Assembly (NCBI RefSeq): GCF_000208745.1
Contig: NC_030853.1
Coordinates: 8,624,379-8,688,378, forward strand
DNA: 64,000 nt
Direction of reading: 5' to 3'
Origin: Theobroma cacao
Lineage: Eukaryota > Streptophyta > Magnoliopsida > Malvales > Malvaceae
Positions within the stretch are counted from its first letter, which is position 1. Each line of letters begins with the position of its first letter. A model generated the notes under the pieces. The model was not told the origin of the DNA and searched no databases. It saw nothing but the letters and a program-made list of their open reading frames with translations. Below, one piece after another: positions 33,727 to 44,692 of this stretch. The translations under genes were made by a program, and so were the position numbers.

Positions 33727-36148
33727 TGTGAGACCTCAACCTCTATAGACCCATTACTAGATAGACGCAATAACATGGACCAAGGGTAACTTCATCATTT
33801 CTCATGGTGAGCTCCTGGAAGTTGCTTTCTAATGTTATTAAGGTCTAAGTAGGCCTAAAGAATAGATGAATGATGGTAAAGTAAATGAAAAGATAGAAAT
33901 ATTGATAATTTCCATAGTAGGGGTAAAATGGTCATTTTACACCTCGAACCTAAATTTTTAAGTTTTCATGAACTCGAGTACTTTTAGACTATTATGTACT
34001 TTGTCTCAGTGTCAAAGGAGTAAAAAGATTGTATAAAGGAACGAAGGAAGACAAGTGGCCTTATTAAGGGCATTATTGTAAATTGTATGAAAATTGGATA
34101 AACTTTAACTATAAATATCTAATCGCCAACAACTTTTCTTCAGTTTTCTAGTAGCCTCTCTTTTTCTTCTTCCTCCCATCCTCCTCTCCATTCCATGTTT
34201 TTTCGCACCTTCCATGGAAGTCTCCCTTGAAACTTTTATAACTTTCCCAAATTAGCTTCTTTTCTTATGTTTTTCTACACCCTTTCATAGGGTTTTTCAT
34301 GCTCTTCCACTTTTACAACTCAACAGCTTTCCAAAGTCTCTCTTTAGTACATTCACTTACTAGCTAGACGTGTAAAAAAAGAGAGAGAGTTATTTCCCTT
34401 ATTAGCTTGAAGAATTTTGAAAGAGAATTCAACTACAAAAACCATCAAGGTGAGTATGAGTTAGGGTTAATCTCTTTAGTTGTTGATAATGTCTAGTAAT
34501 TAGATTTGAGTGTTTTATTGTTGAGGTTGTTTATTCATTTTTAGTGTGACTAGAGTAGTGCAAATAATAGCCATTAATAGTAGTTGGAAGCTAGTTAGGA
34601 ATGACTAGTAGAACTTGATTTAGGAAATAGTTTTTGGAATGGTATTAATGCCAAGCTGGGTTGATGGCGATGTTGTTGTGTGTGATAGGTTCCAACGAAA
34701 TCCCACACCTCCATTCGAAACATTAGTTGAAGTTAGAGCCCACCAAAACATCAACAAAGACTGGTGAGTGCACTTACATTAAATGTTTTGGGGTTAGGGT
34801 TTATGAGTTTGATGGAAACAAATGAAACATGTTATTTGACTTTCTTTAAAAATGCATGGGAACAAGCCCTTAATGGAACAATTTAACGTTGTGAAATATG
34901 TAATGTGATGTGATGAATCCATGTGTTCTATGTTATGTTTATATATATATATATGTTATGCCTTGGATGGTATCATTGTGTGATGAGATTGAAATGTGTC
35001 AATAGGGAGTACACATGATGATGATGATGATATTGAAATGTGCGAGTAAGGATAGCGCATGATGATGATATGGAAATGTGTGAGTAAGGAGAGCACATGA
35101 TGATGATATTGCCTTGTGCGTGTAGGGAGTGCACATGAGCTGAGTCAGGCGGGGTGCTGTACATGTTTATATATGTTTATGTATGTATATGTGATAGAAA
35201 GTTTATGATTATAATATGTGATTGTATTTTATGTTGAATCCCGCATGATGAATCTTGAAAATTGCTAATTACTTGCAAATTGTTTTTATTGCAGCACAAA
35301 AATGGACTTTTATTGCAGAAAGATCCTTTTTACTCAAGTGGCCTGTTTCTCGCTGCAGCGAGAATGCATTCAGTTGCAGCGAGAAACTCTCGAGTAATAA
35401 AGGTTTACACTAGCCCCGATTTCTACTGCAGCGAGAATGCCTTTCCGCTGCGTCGAGGATCAATCTATTTCGCTTGACTTGCTTGAATGCTACTAAAGTT
35501 TTCACTCTCCAAATTCTTTGTTGTTCATGGATCCTTCATCATCAAGTGATTAAAAAACTAAGGGTTTAAATGAAGGGTTTTAATAAGAATTAAACTAAAT
35601 TGCATTGTTTTTTAATGTAACTGCATCATGATTTTTAAACTTTCCTTATCGTTTGCTTGTTCCCTTCCTATGTTCACTCACTAGGTTTATACTCACTGTT
35701 TTCAGCTTCATGTTTCCAGATCAAGAAGCAGTTGGAACCTAGGTCGAGGTGTCCATGTAGTTCATCTCCTTGGTAGGTATCTCGACATTCAATAGCTATA
35801 CATTTGCCAAGGTCACTCTGCTAGAAGTCGAAAGTCCTCTTTTGTTTGAACATACATACCCTGATGTAAATTGTTAAGATATATATATCTTAAGCAATAG
35901 ATGTTTATGTTGATTAATGTTGCCACAAGAGATGGCACGAACGACATTATTTTAAATCATATAAATGTGAATATATGGTTTCTATAGTATAGTATTGAAA
36001 TACTTGTTGTTAAGAATTATGAAATACAGTTGTAGTTATGAATGATGAAATCGATGAATAGAATCACATAGATAGGCTTGCTTGGGCTTAGTGGGCTATG
36101 TCCATTGAGTCCAAGCGCGGGTCATGGCTCAAAATTTGGGTTGTGACA
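33727..36148 (+). mobile_element. LTR-A solo LTR (2422 bp)
   Basis: TGTGAGACCTCAACC to GGGTTGTGACA with perfect target duplication AATGT (33722-33726, 36149-36153). It holds the LTR-A landmarks in order: GTGTCAAAGGAGTAAAAAG near 34010, a pyrimidine-rich stretch near 34150, a degenerate minisatellite with GATGATGATGA near 35000-35130, two CTGCAG palindromes near 35347-35450 and the terminal block. No coding region. Confidence 0.95.
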
Positions 36149-36153
36149 AATGT

Positions 36154-37770
36154 GTCCCTTTCAAAGAGAAATCCATATCTCTCTAGAGCTTGATGTATTC
36201 TATTATACATTTTGAATGGTTGTGCCTCTTGAGATTGTGGTTGTACATTAGATGTCACAATCTCAAGCTCAAGTTCCAATGGAATGTTGATTTGTGGGTC
36301 TCGAACTTCTTCAAGTACAACTTTACTCCCACTAGCCGTTTCATTTAAGAACTCTTTTACAAGGAAAGTGGCATGCCTTAAGACAAACACCTTTTGCTCA
36401 ATGGGATTATAAAAATAATATCTGTGTGTTTCTTTAGGATATCCCACAAATTTACATTTGTCTGATCTCGCTTCTAGCTTATCAAACATTGTACGCTTCA
36501 CATAAGCAGTACATCCCCAAATCTTGGCATCAGACAAGTTGGGCCTTTTCCCACTCCATATCTTATATGGTGTCATATCAACTGATTTGGTAGGAACCTG
36601 GTTCAGTATGCGAGTAGCAGTTTCTAAGGCATATCCCTAGAAAGATATAGGAATATCTACATGACTCGTCATGGATCGAACCATGTCCAATAATGTTTGA
36701 TTCCTTCTCTCAAACACCCTATTGTGCTGTGGAGTCCTTAGAGGAGTCCATTGTGCAAGAATCCCATTCTCTTTTAAATAATCTTGAAACTCTTAGCTAA
36801 GATATTCTCCTCCTCGATCAGATCTAAAAGTGAGAATACTCTTCCCTGTTTGTTTCTCAACCTCCACTTTGTATTCTTTGAACTTGTCAAAGGATACAAA
36901 TTTATATTTCATCAAATATACATAACCATAGTGGCACTAGTCATCTGTGAAGGTGATGAAGTAAGAGTATCCTCTTCTAGCACTAGTATTAATAGGACCA
37001 CATACATCCGAATGTACAAGTCCTAGTAACACCCCAGCTCGTTCACCCTTATTGGTGAAAGGGGACTTGGTCATCTTACCAAGGAGACAACATTCACATG
37101 TTCCATAAGATTCATAATTAAATGGATCAATATAACCTTGTTTGTGTAACTTGGTTAAGCGAGTCTCATTGATGTGTCCAAGCCTATAGTGTTAGATGTA
37201 TGATAGTTTTGGATCATCTTTCTTTGCTTTCTTTACCTCCATATTGAGTATGGGTCTCTTAGGATCAAGAATATAATGACTGTTCAAATGTGTCCTGCAC
37301 CATAATGCATCTCTTCATTCAAGAAAGAACAACAATTGCCCTTAATGCAAAATTCAATATCATCATAAAATGCCAAGTATGACACAGATATGATATTTCC
37401 AGATATGGAAAGAACATAGTAGCAATCTCTTAATTCCAATATCAACCCAGAAGGTCAAGGTATGGTAATTGTCCCCACAGCCGATGCAACAACCGTTGCT
37501 TCATTTCTTACTCTTAGGACCACCTATCCCTTCATTAATCTTCTACTCGTTTCCAGAACCTTCATGTCATTGCATAAGTGTGACCCATATCTAGTATCTT
37601 ATACCCATGAAATGTATAAATAGTAGACAAATTTACTTCAATCATATACATGGTTAATGGTGAAACTTTTAGCAATTTCCCATTCTTTGACCTTGTCAAA
37701 AAGGTAAAGATATCTTCCTTAATGACATCTATTGTTAATAGATATTTGAGAACGTTTCTCAACTTGATAT
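36154..37770 (-). pseudogene. Copia gag end, protease and integrase pseudogene (piece 3)
   Basis: Read minus from about 37762: a decayed zinc-knuckle end (RNVLKYL for RNCPKYL), then MYMIEVNLST and the protease region ILDMGHTY where the family has LDTGCGSH, so the D-T-G motif is lost. Integrase remnants follow with many stops. The best preserved block is the C-terminal end at 36576-36154: TPYKIWSGKRPNLSDAKIWG, CTAYVKRTMFDKLEARSDKC, KFVGYPKETHRYYFYNPIEQ and KVFVLRHATFLVKEFL. The open frame running to 36088 enters the LTR-A insertion and is not native there. Most of gag is missing upstream. Confidence 0.85.
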
Positions 37771-40700
37771 ACTAGTCCAAACATTTTGGCCCAAATTTCA
37801 TGATGACATCAAGTATGCTGCACAAAGTAATGTGTATTCGCATTCTAACAACCTAGACATTTAAAGAAAGTTTATGAGTAATCATGTATTATAATTAATT
37901 AAGATGAGATAATAAATCTTAAATTGATTGCTCCCACTATTTTCTTTAAGATGATAACCCTCCATATCACCTCGAGAGATCTCTACAAGGATTCTCTTAG
38001 TAGGCTAAGATCCCTATCCATTCTAATCATGACCTTGAGTGTGCTCAACAAACCATGATAGGTGGATTAGAGAGGTAACTGAGCTTACCAATTGAATCTC
38101 TATACAACTCCTAGATCGACTAGGTGACAACACATTACCTCAACATATCATATATGTTTCATTTAGCCATTGCCTTTAGTTTCCAAATAATCAAGTTTCC
38201 AAGCATCTGGATTTTATGAAACTAGTTGAGTAAAACCCACAAATAACTCAAACATGCTCATGTAAAAGTGACCTTGAGTATGCTCAACAAGTCTCCAATT
38301 AAAAGAGCAGCCAAGTTATCTTGCTATATGGTGGAAGGCAACTTAATCAGGCATGGCATGTGACTCAATATTTATCAAGGATTTTCTTTTTTTTGACTTA
38401 GTTAAGGTCTCATCTTTGCATGCATAGTGTTTATTAATTGCATAAATAAATCTATCTTACGCATACTACTTTGCACCACATAACATTTATTAAATGGAAT
38501 AAAATAAATCAATCGTATGCATTCTACTTTGGACGATTATGGACTTTATCTATACCAATTCCTTGAGCCATCAAAGGAAATTAGCTATGTCAAACCTAAA
38601 GGATAACATACAACATATTGTAATCTTCCTTCTTGTATCTTCATGGCACCTTTAGGTTTTCATTTTCGAATTGTAAAATAACTCCTAAACTAATCCTAAT
38701 TCTACACTTATATGTAACTAATTACATTTTTGTAAAAAAACCTTGTGGTACATCCGAGGGGAGTTAGATGAGGAAAGAATTTTACAATCCCTGAAAATCA
38801 AGAGAAAAGTAGAGTGCATAGACCTTATTTAATAAATAAATGCCATGATAAAATTTAACCATACATCCACAATCTGTTGGCTCCATTAGTTTTTGATGAT
38901 AATAAAATATTCCCATTCATTTGTGTCTAATATTTCTACTTGAGTGTGCAGGACAAAAATTGTATGCAAATAAATAATCAATCATTCAAATGCACATATC
39001 AAAGAGCATAGGAATAAGAAAGTCATAATTAATTAACAAAACAGAAGCCCCTTAGTCGATTAATGAAGAGTTAGTCAGCTAAGATCAAAAGTTGGCAAGT
39101 TGAAGAGTGTTGTGAAACAGAACCAACTTAGTCGACCAAGGAATGAGTTAGTGAAATAAGTGCACACTGCCAGAAACTAGGAACAGAAGACAGAGACGAC
39201 TTAGTCAACCAAGATATCAGTTAGTCAACTAAGAGCATTCTGCAAGAAATTTTGAATTGTGCACTAGAAGACAGATTAACGGCCAGAATTGTTATCAAAT
39301 TGTTCCCAACGGTCAAAAACTGTCTAACTCACATCAGAGCTGATTTTCCAATCAAAGAAGGTTCCAACGGCTAGAAAGAAATAGAAGGCTTCCAAGAACA
39401 CACAAAAAAGCTGAAAAACCAGAAAACAGCTGCTACTCATTTATTGCACTCAACTCTCATCTTTGTAATTGTGATCTGCACTTTATTTGTACCACTTAGA
39501 TCAACCTTGTGATCATAGGTACACTTATTTTACTTATCTTCTTGTATTCTTAGAGTGAGCGAGTCACTCTAAGGGATTGATTCAAGCTAAGATTGCTTGA
39601 TTGGGTATAGGTTCTAACTTAGCCTTGAAAAGTTAGGTGTTGGGTTTTAGTTGATCCCGGTAAAAACTATTGTGAAAGGTTTTGGCTAAGCTTGGTAAAA
39701 GCCATCGAAAAACTTGGTGAAAGCTTGTGAATTTCACCTTTTATAGTGGATTGATTTGGAAAATCCTTGGTTGAATAATCAAGGTAGTGGATGTAAGTCT
39801 TCGACCAAACCACTCTAAATTCCTGCGCATTGTCTACTCTGTTTTTATTTTCATTGCTTTTCAAATTAGTTCTTCATCTTGCTAAGAGCCAAAAAGTGCT
39901 ATTCACCCCCCCTCTAGCACATTTATTTGGGACCAACACAATCATATTAGGCCTAGTCCATAATCATCCACATTCATCAATCCACATGAACATAAAATAA
40001 AAACTATGTCTTATTCTAATTGTTAATCATACGAGGCATCCGAAATTAATGTGCAACTAATTTCAAGTTCATTTTTTAATTCCATGTATGGAAATAGTTT
40101 TCCATATATGGAAAGTCTTTCCTAATCAGTATTAGTAATATTATCCATTCCTAATCTCATTAAAATTAGAATTAAAATATTATTACAAATTAAAACATTT
40201 ATAATTTATAATGTTTAAATGTTTTAAGTAACTTTTACTAATCTTTTTAAATTAAAGATTATGTGTCTTCAATTATCTAATCTCATTAGATAATTTAAAT
40301 ATAATATTTAAAACAACATTATCTTTAATTATATTTAAGTGTCCTATTTGAATTTCACTTCTTAAAAGAAGGAAATTAATTCATGATATTTATTTTGTCC
40401 ATATTTATCACACTCCCATATTTGTAGGAATCAAATTCCTAAATTTATGGATGTGATTAATTAAATTCTGATATCTTTATTTTAAGGAATCAAATTCCCT
40501 AATTTAAATATATCAAAATTTTTCTTTCTAGAATTTTTCCATAAGATATTGTTTAATGAATTAGTGTTTTAATTGCACCAATTTAGGCTCAAATATGGAC
40601 ACTAAAATCCCTAAAACCATGACTTCACAAAATTCTTGCAGCACTTACCAGTCACGATTTTGTGGCTTGATGTGGCACCAAATCAAGGATTTTAATACCC

Positions 40701-41486
40701 AAATTTTAACCATGCTCAACTAACATATGGACCCTTTCCATATTAAAATTTCATAATTTTTGAACTTGATTTAGCTGGTCAAAACCCCAAAAAAGAATAA
40801 CATATGTATTTTGTATATAATTGCAGTTTTTGGGTTACATATGTGGCATTATGGTGGCATAAATCAAGGGATTAAATCCCTTTATTTCAGTAATGTTTTC
40901 AGCCATCTTTTGAACATATTCAAACTTCAAAATTTATCCAAAAATGTACAACAATTACACAATTTTAGGACTTTTTAAAGATGACTTCTCAGCCAAAATC
41001 GTGACCTGAAACTACTGCTGGCAGCAATAGTTTCACCCACGGTTTCACGGCCTTTCCTTCACTGTTTTCAGCTGGTAAGTAATCATATTGAAAAAATTTA
41101 ATGTAGATTACTTCCAAATTTTTTTAGAATTTTTAAAGGCTTTTAGACCCCTATTAAAACTGAAAATCAAACCATATGCAAATCTGGACAAAATCCAATT
41201 CTATCACCAAACCACATCTTGTTTCCCATGAATTTGAATCATTTTCTTGCCAAACTCTTTTGTGCATCTCATGCACATATTTTTTTGCAAAATTGAGACA
41301 CTTAAACTAGATTAGTTGCTGAAACAAATAAGTATTAAAAATCAAAACTCAAATATGTGATAAACTACTTTAAAACATAATTGAAATTTAACACTTACGT
41401 GCTTTCTTCCAAATACCTCACATCCAATTAGAATTGGAATTAAACAATAACAAGACATACCTTTGCATTAAAATGAGCCAAGGGAG
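37771..41486 (-). other. Long 5' leader of the LTR-D copia element
   Basis: About 2.65 kb after removing the LTR-C solo LTR at 38875-39938. It lies between the primer site and the gag remnant. No reading frame of significance is present. The same leader occurs in plus orientation at 56294-61254, for example GTGGATGATTGTGGACTTAG near 60376 against its counterpart near 39950, so it is a family feature and not random insertion. Two tandem copies of a roughly 60-bp unit lie at about 38435-38530. Confidence 0.7.
38875..39938 (+). mobile_element. LTR-C solo LTR (1064 bp)
   Basis: TGTTGGCTCCATTAG to GGGACCAACA, with perfect target duplication CAATC (38870-38874, 39939-39943). It matches the second half (5382-6537) of the long LTR at 4518, including the TTAGTC/GACTAAG repeat cluster (39050-39240), AAGGGATTGATTCAAGC near 39570 and the CCCCCCTCTAGCAC block near 39907. 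It shows that the ordinary LTR of this family starts at TGTTGGCTCC. Confidence 0.95.
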
Positions 41487-41498
41487 GCTCTGATACCA
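41487..41498 (-). other. Primer-binding site of LTR-D element
   Basis: GCTCTGATACCA on plus, TGGTATCAGAGC on minus: a perfect initiator tRNA-Met site next to the LTR edge at 41500. It fixes the element's orientation as minus. Confidence 0.95.
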
Positions 41499-41499
41499 C

Positions 41500-43226
41500 T
41501 GCTAGGAACGGCATGATTAGAGTATCAATGCAACAGAATAACAAAAAAATTAAAATAAAATAAAAACCATGCCTCTTACCTTTGGATCACCTTAGTTGTT
41601 TAATGCAAAGTTAAGCACCTTATAAAATCAGAAAAAGTTTTACCTTTCCAAGTGATATCGCAATCAAATGGATTCCTTTTGGTGACAAAATGTGAACACT
41701 TTTTGTGTGAAAGAATCCTAGTCGCTCAATCACTTGGCCTCCATTGTTGCACACACAATTGCAATGGATCCTTCTCAATGAGAAAGCTTATGCCACGGGC
41801 TTGTGCTAGCAAGTGGATAACAATTTGTCCTTGTTTCTTCTTTGATTTCTAGCAAAGAATCAAAGGAAAAGTTTTCAAAAAAAACATTTCTTAAGAGTGG
41901 TGGCACTCAAGAGAAAAACTTTTTTTTTTCTTTTGTTTTTCTTTTTTTATTTTTCTCTTTGTAGAAAAGAGTGGCTATAATGTGATATTTATATCTAGGT
42001 TTAACTTATTAAAATTTGCAAAATAAGTCCTTAATATTATAACAATTATAATATTTAACCAATACCCAATTAAACTCTTTTAATTAGGTCCTTAGTAGTT
42101 AAAACCTAGAATTTGATTTAAGTCTAACTTAAATCATAACACTCTTAATTAATCCAAATTGCAACCTTTGTGTGTGACCCATTAGGTTCCTAACATGTTG
42201 GCAATCGAATTGAATTATATCATTATTAATTAATTAATTTAGGTGAATCATATTCAATTTTAAATTAACTAATTCAATTTCATAGACCATGATTGGCATC
42301 TAGCAATGCATCATGACAACCCAATTATTAGAAGAGTCAAAGGATTCTTTGACAACCTTTTAGTGTATAGTTTTCAGTGAAATTCATTCCCTCATCATAT
42401 ATCTTAGCGATGATAAGAGTTTGGTGTAGTGCCTACTCTTATTGACCTCCATATTTGTTCTTGCAGTTAGATTATTAGCTTTATGGAGACTTATAAAACT
42501 CATTTCATAATCTCCTAATCACATTGACTAAGGATTTTATTAAGCTAATGTCAACCAAGAACTAATGAGATATTTCTTCTTGAATCAGTTGGGGTGATGA
42601 TTCCTATCTTGACCACTCATTTGCCTTAATATGCTTCATACTATACCCAAATTTTGGCATCCTTGGTTAGGCACTCGTAAAGATGAAATCAAAGTGTAGT
42701 ACTCAACATACAAGACAACCTTGTGTCTCAAGTCCAAGGAGTAGTTACAAAACTAACACATGAGAAGTATTGCATAGACACTTGAGTGAGGTACCAAATG
42801 CACTTCTCATGGTGGGTTATGTTTAGTAAACTCACTTTCCCAGGGCAAGCACCCACATGCTAGTTTCAAGTATTTCTATACTTCAACCTATGAGAGCGAT
42901 TGCTTATTTCATAAGTAAGAAATATAACATGTGTCGATATTTGAGCATTATTGATGCCCTGTCTCAATAATACAATGATTAGGAACTTTTAAGAACAATG
43001 CTTTGATGCATAAAGATCTCATAATTGTATCTTAATACAATTCCTTTGCAAGGCATATATAGTTCTATAGGCTTTATCTACAAAAGTTAAAAAAGTAATT
43101 AAATCACAAACTTATGGATAAAGAACTACCTCAATGTTATTATGAATAACAAAAAGTCATATATAAATATCTCAAAATTACAGTTCCCATGCAATCACAG
43201 ATTGGCTTGTAGGGCTTATGCTAACA
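41500..43226 (-). repeat. 5' LTR of LTR-D copia element (1727 bp)
   Basis: On the minus strand it starts TGTTAGCATAAGCCCTACAA and ends ...GTTCCTAGCA. It is followed by CTTTG (43227-43231). Its partner is 24307-26045. Confidence 0.95.
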
Positions 43227-43231
43227 CTTTG

Positions 43232-43623
43232 CTATATATATATATATTTCATTTCTTCCTTATGGCGCCACAGTGCCAACTTCTCTTTTTTTGTGGCTGT
43301 GTTTCTCATTCTTCACGGAGCTGCAGTGCCCATTCTTCCATGGCCATGGCACCCAACATTTTGTGTTGAATCCGAACTTCGTTTTTCTGCTCCAATTAGA
43401 TCTTGTTCGTTTGAGCACCTTCAAAAGCAATGAAAGCACATTCCTATTCTTACTAAAAGAGACCTAATCAACGTAAAATCAACTAAAATCAACTTACCTA
43501 AGTATTTAAAATAAAACTTAAAATAAACTACTAAAACGACACAAATTAAAATCAAAACTCAAAGACTTAGTCAATTTTAATGTTCAAAAAATGACAAAAT
43601 AACTCTATAACGTAGAGTTATCA
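43232..43623 (-). mobile_element. LTR-E (Athila-like) LTR, piece 3 of 3 (LTR start)
   Basis: Read minus, it begins TGATAACTCTACGTTATAG, the start typical of Athila-like LTRs, and continues to the TA run where LTR-D inserted. The plus-strand open frames at 43142-43467 (for example through TGGCGCCACAGTGCCAAC) have no recognisable product and are LTR sequence. With 14190-14509 and 23272-24306 this gives an LTR of about 1.75 kb. Confidence 0.7.
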
Positions 43624-43638
43624 AAAGAAATGGTCGAG

Positions 43639-43767
43639 TCATCCTGGAACATTGTTCTTCTATGGATTAAGTAGCAGATATCATGACTAAGAGTTTGCCT
43701 AAAGCGAGGTTTGAATTTCTAAGAACCAAGATGTGTGTTTATGATGCAAGCTTTAAGGAGGAATGTT
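43639..43767 (+). pseudogene. Copia RNase H C-terminal remnant
   Basis: One frame reads EHCSSMD, a stop, then VADIMTKSLPKARFEFLRTK and MCVYDASFKEEC. This is the end of a copia RNase H (the family has a VADIFTKPLP-like motif followed by F..LR.K.GV). It is the oldest element here: the Athila-like LTR at 43623 lies inside or against it. Nothing upstream of this segment survives. Confidence 0.8.
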
Positions 43768-44090
43768 AACGTTAAAAGCTTGCATGAATCAACATGTGGA
43801 CTTGTTCATGTATTTTACTTTATTGTACTGGCTATTAAAGTTGAAAATGTTGCTGTTTGTGACATGTTGTAATGCATGAAGGTTGTATTAACACTTGCCT
43901 TAATGTTTAACAGGTGTTAATCATGCATGACTAATATAAATATTGTATATGGTTGTGAATTGATGAATGTAGAACCTTGTTTATATCAATTTCTACCCTC
44001 CCTGTTTTTTTCTTTTCATCTAGAGTACTTTCATTCCTTGATATCACTTTCTTTCTGAGTTTATGACACTTTATGCCGAGAAGAAACTCG
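43764..44090 (+). repeat. Probable copia 3' LTR remnant upstream of the HD-ZIP IV gene
   Basis: TGTTAACGTTAAAAGCTTGC starts exactly at the end of the RNase H remnant, as 3' LTRs do in small copia families. A TATAAATATT motif lies near 43936 and the pyrimidine-rich TACCCTCCCTG near 43993. The right end is uncertain; I place it near 44090 without a target duplication to confirm it. Confidence 0.45.
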
Positions 44091-44692
44091 GGAAAATTCT
44101 TGCAAATTCTAATGAAGATTTAGTTTCTATACGGTGGACCCAATAATCATAGCCAATATCAAACTCATTATTAACGTAGTAGCTTTATAATATCTACGTA
44201 AGAGAATGTGCATATAGTTCATTACTTATTTAATAGCGATTTTGTTCTAACAAGTTAAACTCTATTCACTAGTGAAATCTGTATATTTAAGCCTATAAGT
44301 ATCTTGTATCTAGGTGAAAGTTCACAGTTTTTCTCTATTGCATGTCCTGTTGGCCTCAGTTTTGGCCTACCTTTTTCGCAAGGTTTTAGCCATTAAATCC
44401 GGCAATGTAGTACAAGGTTTTTATGTTCACAGAAATAAACAATAAATCCTCCAATCCATTATTGAAAAAGAGAAAATCCAAACTAAGATATTGTTTAAGT
44501 TGGATGGGTTAGTTTTGGTATTTACTGGATATCCTTATTTGGAATTGACCTGAAGATTGTAGCTATGTATATATATGCTAATTATCTTGCATATATAGCA
44601 AGATATCAGAAAAACAGATTGTACATTTATGCACACCATAGAATGCATTATATAGGTTTTGGTGGTATAAGCATAGAGCATAGACAGTGAGA
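44091..44692 (+). promoter_or_regulatory. Upstream region of the HD-ZIP IV gene
   Basis: About 600 bp of AT-rich, apparently single-copy sequence between the copia remnant and the ATG. A TA-rich stretch at about 44567-44597 (TATATATATGCTAATT, then ATATATA at 44591-44597) lies about 100 bp before the ATG and could serve as the TATA region. The second TA stretch is the loop of a perfect 7-bp inverted repeat, ATCTTGC (44584-44590) and GCAAGAT (44598-44604). I did not find the L1-box TAAATGCA, the binding site through which many HD-ZIP IV genes are regulated. Confidence 0.4.

Larger units (their letters stand above)
24307..43226 (-). mobile_element. Ty1-copia element (LTR-D), minus strand, host of nested insertions
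   Basis: The outer limits are defined by a perfect target duplication CTTTG (24302-24306 and 43227-43231) and by two LTRs of about 1.73 kb (24307-26045 and 41500-43226). The primer site lies inside the right LTR at 41487-41498 in minus orientation, so the right LTR is the 5' one. Going leftwards are a long leader, a decayed gag end and protease, integrase, reverse transcriptase and RNase H. Three later insertions interrupt it: 26890-32954, 33727-36148 and 38875-39938. Without them the element would be about 9.4 kb. In the stretch I compared, the LTRs differ at roughly one base in ten, older than the Tekay copy. Confidence 0.95.

Noticed and set aside
43218..43467. Three overlapping plus frames with a signal-peptide-like hydrophobic start
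   Set aside because: The positions fall inside the Athila-like LTR, which reads minus; there is no family match and no exon context.
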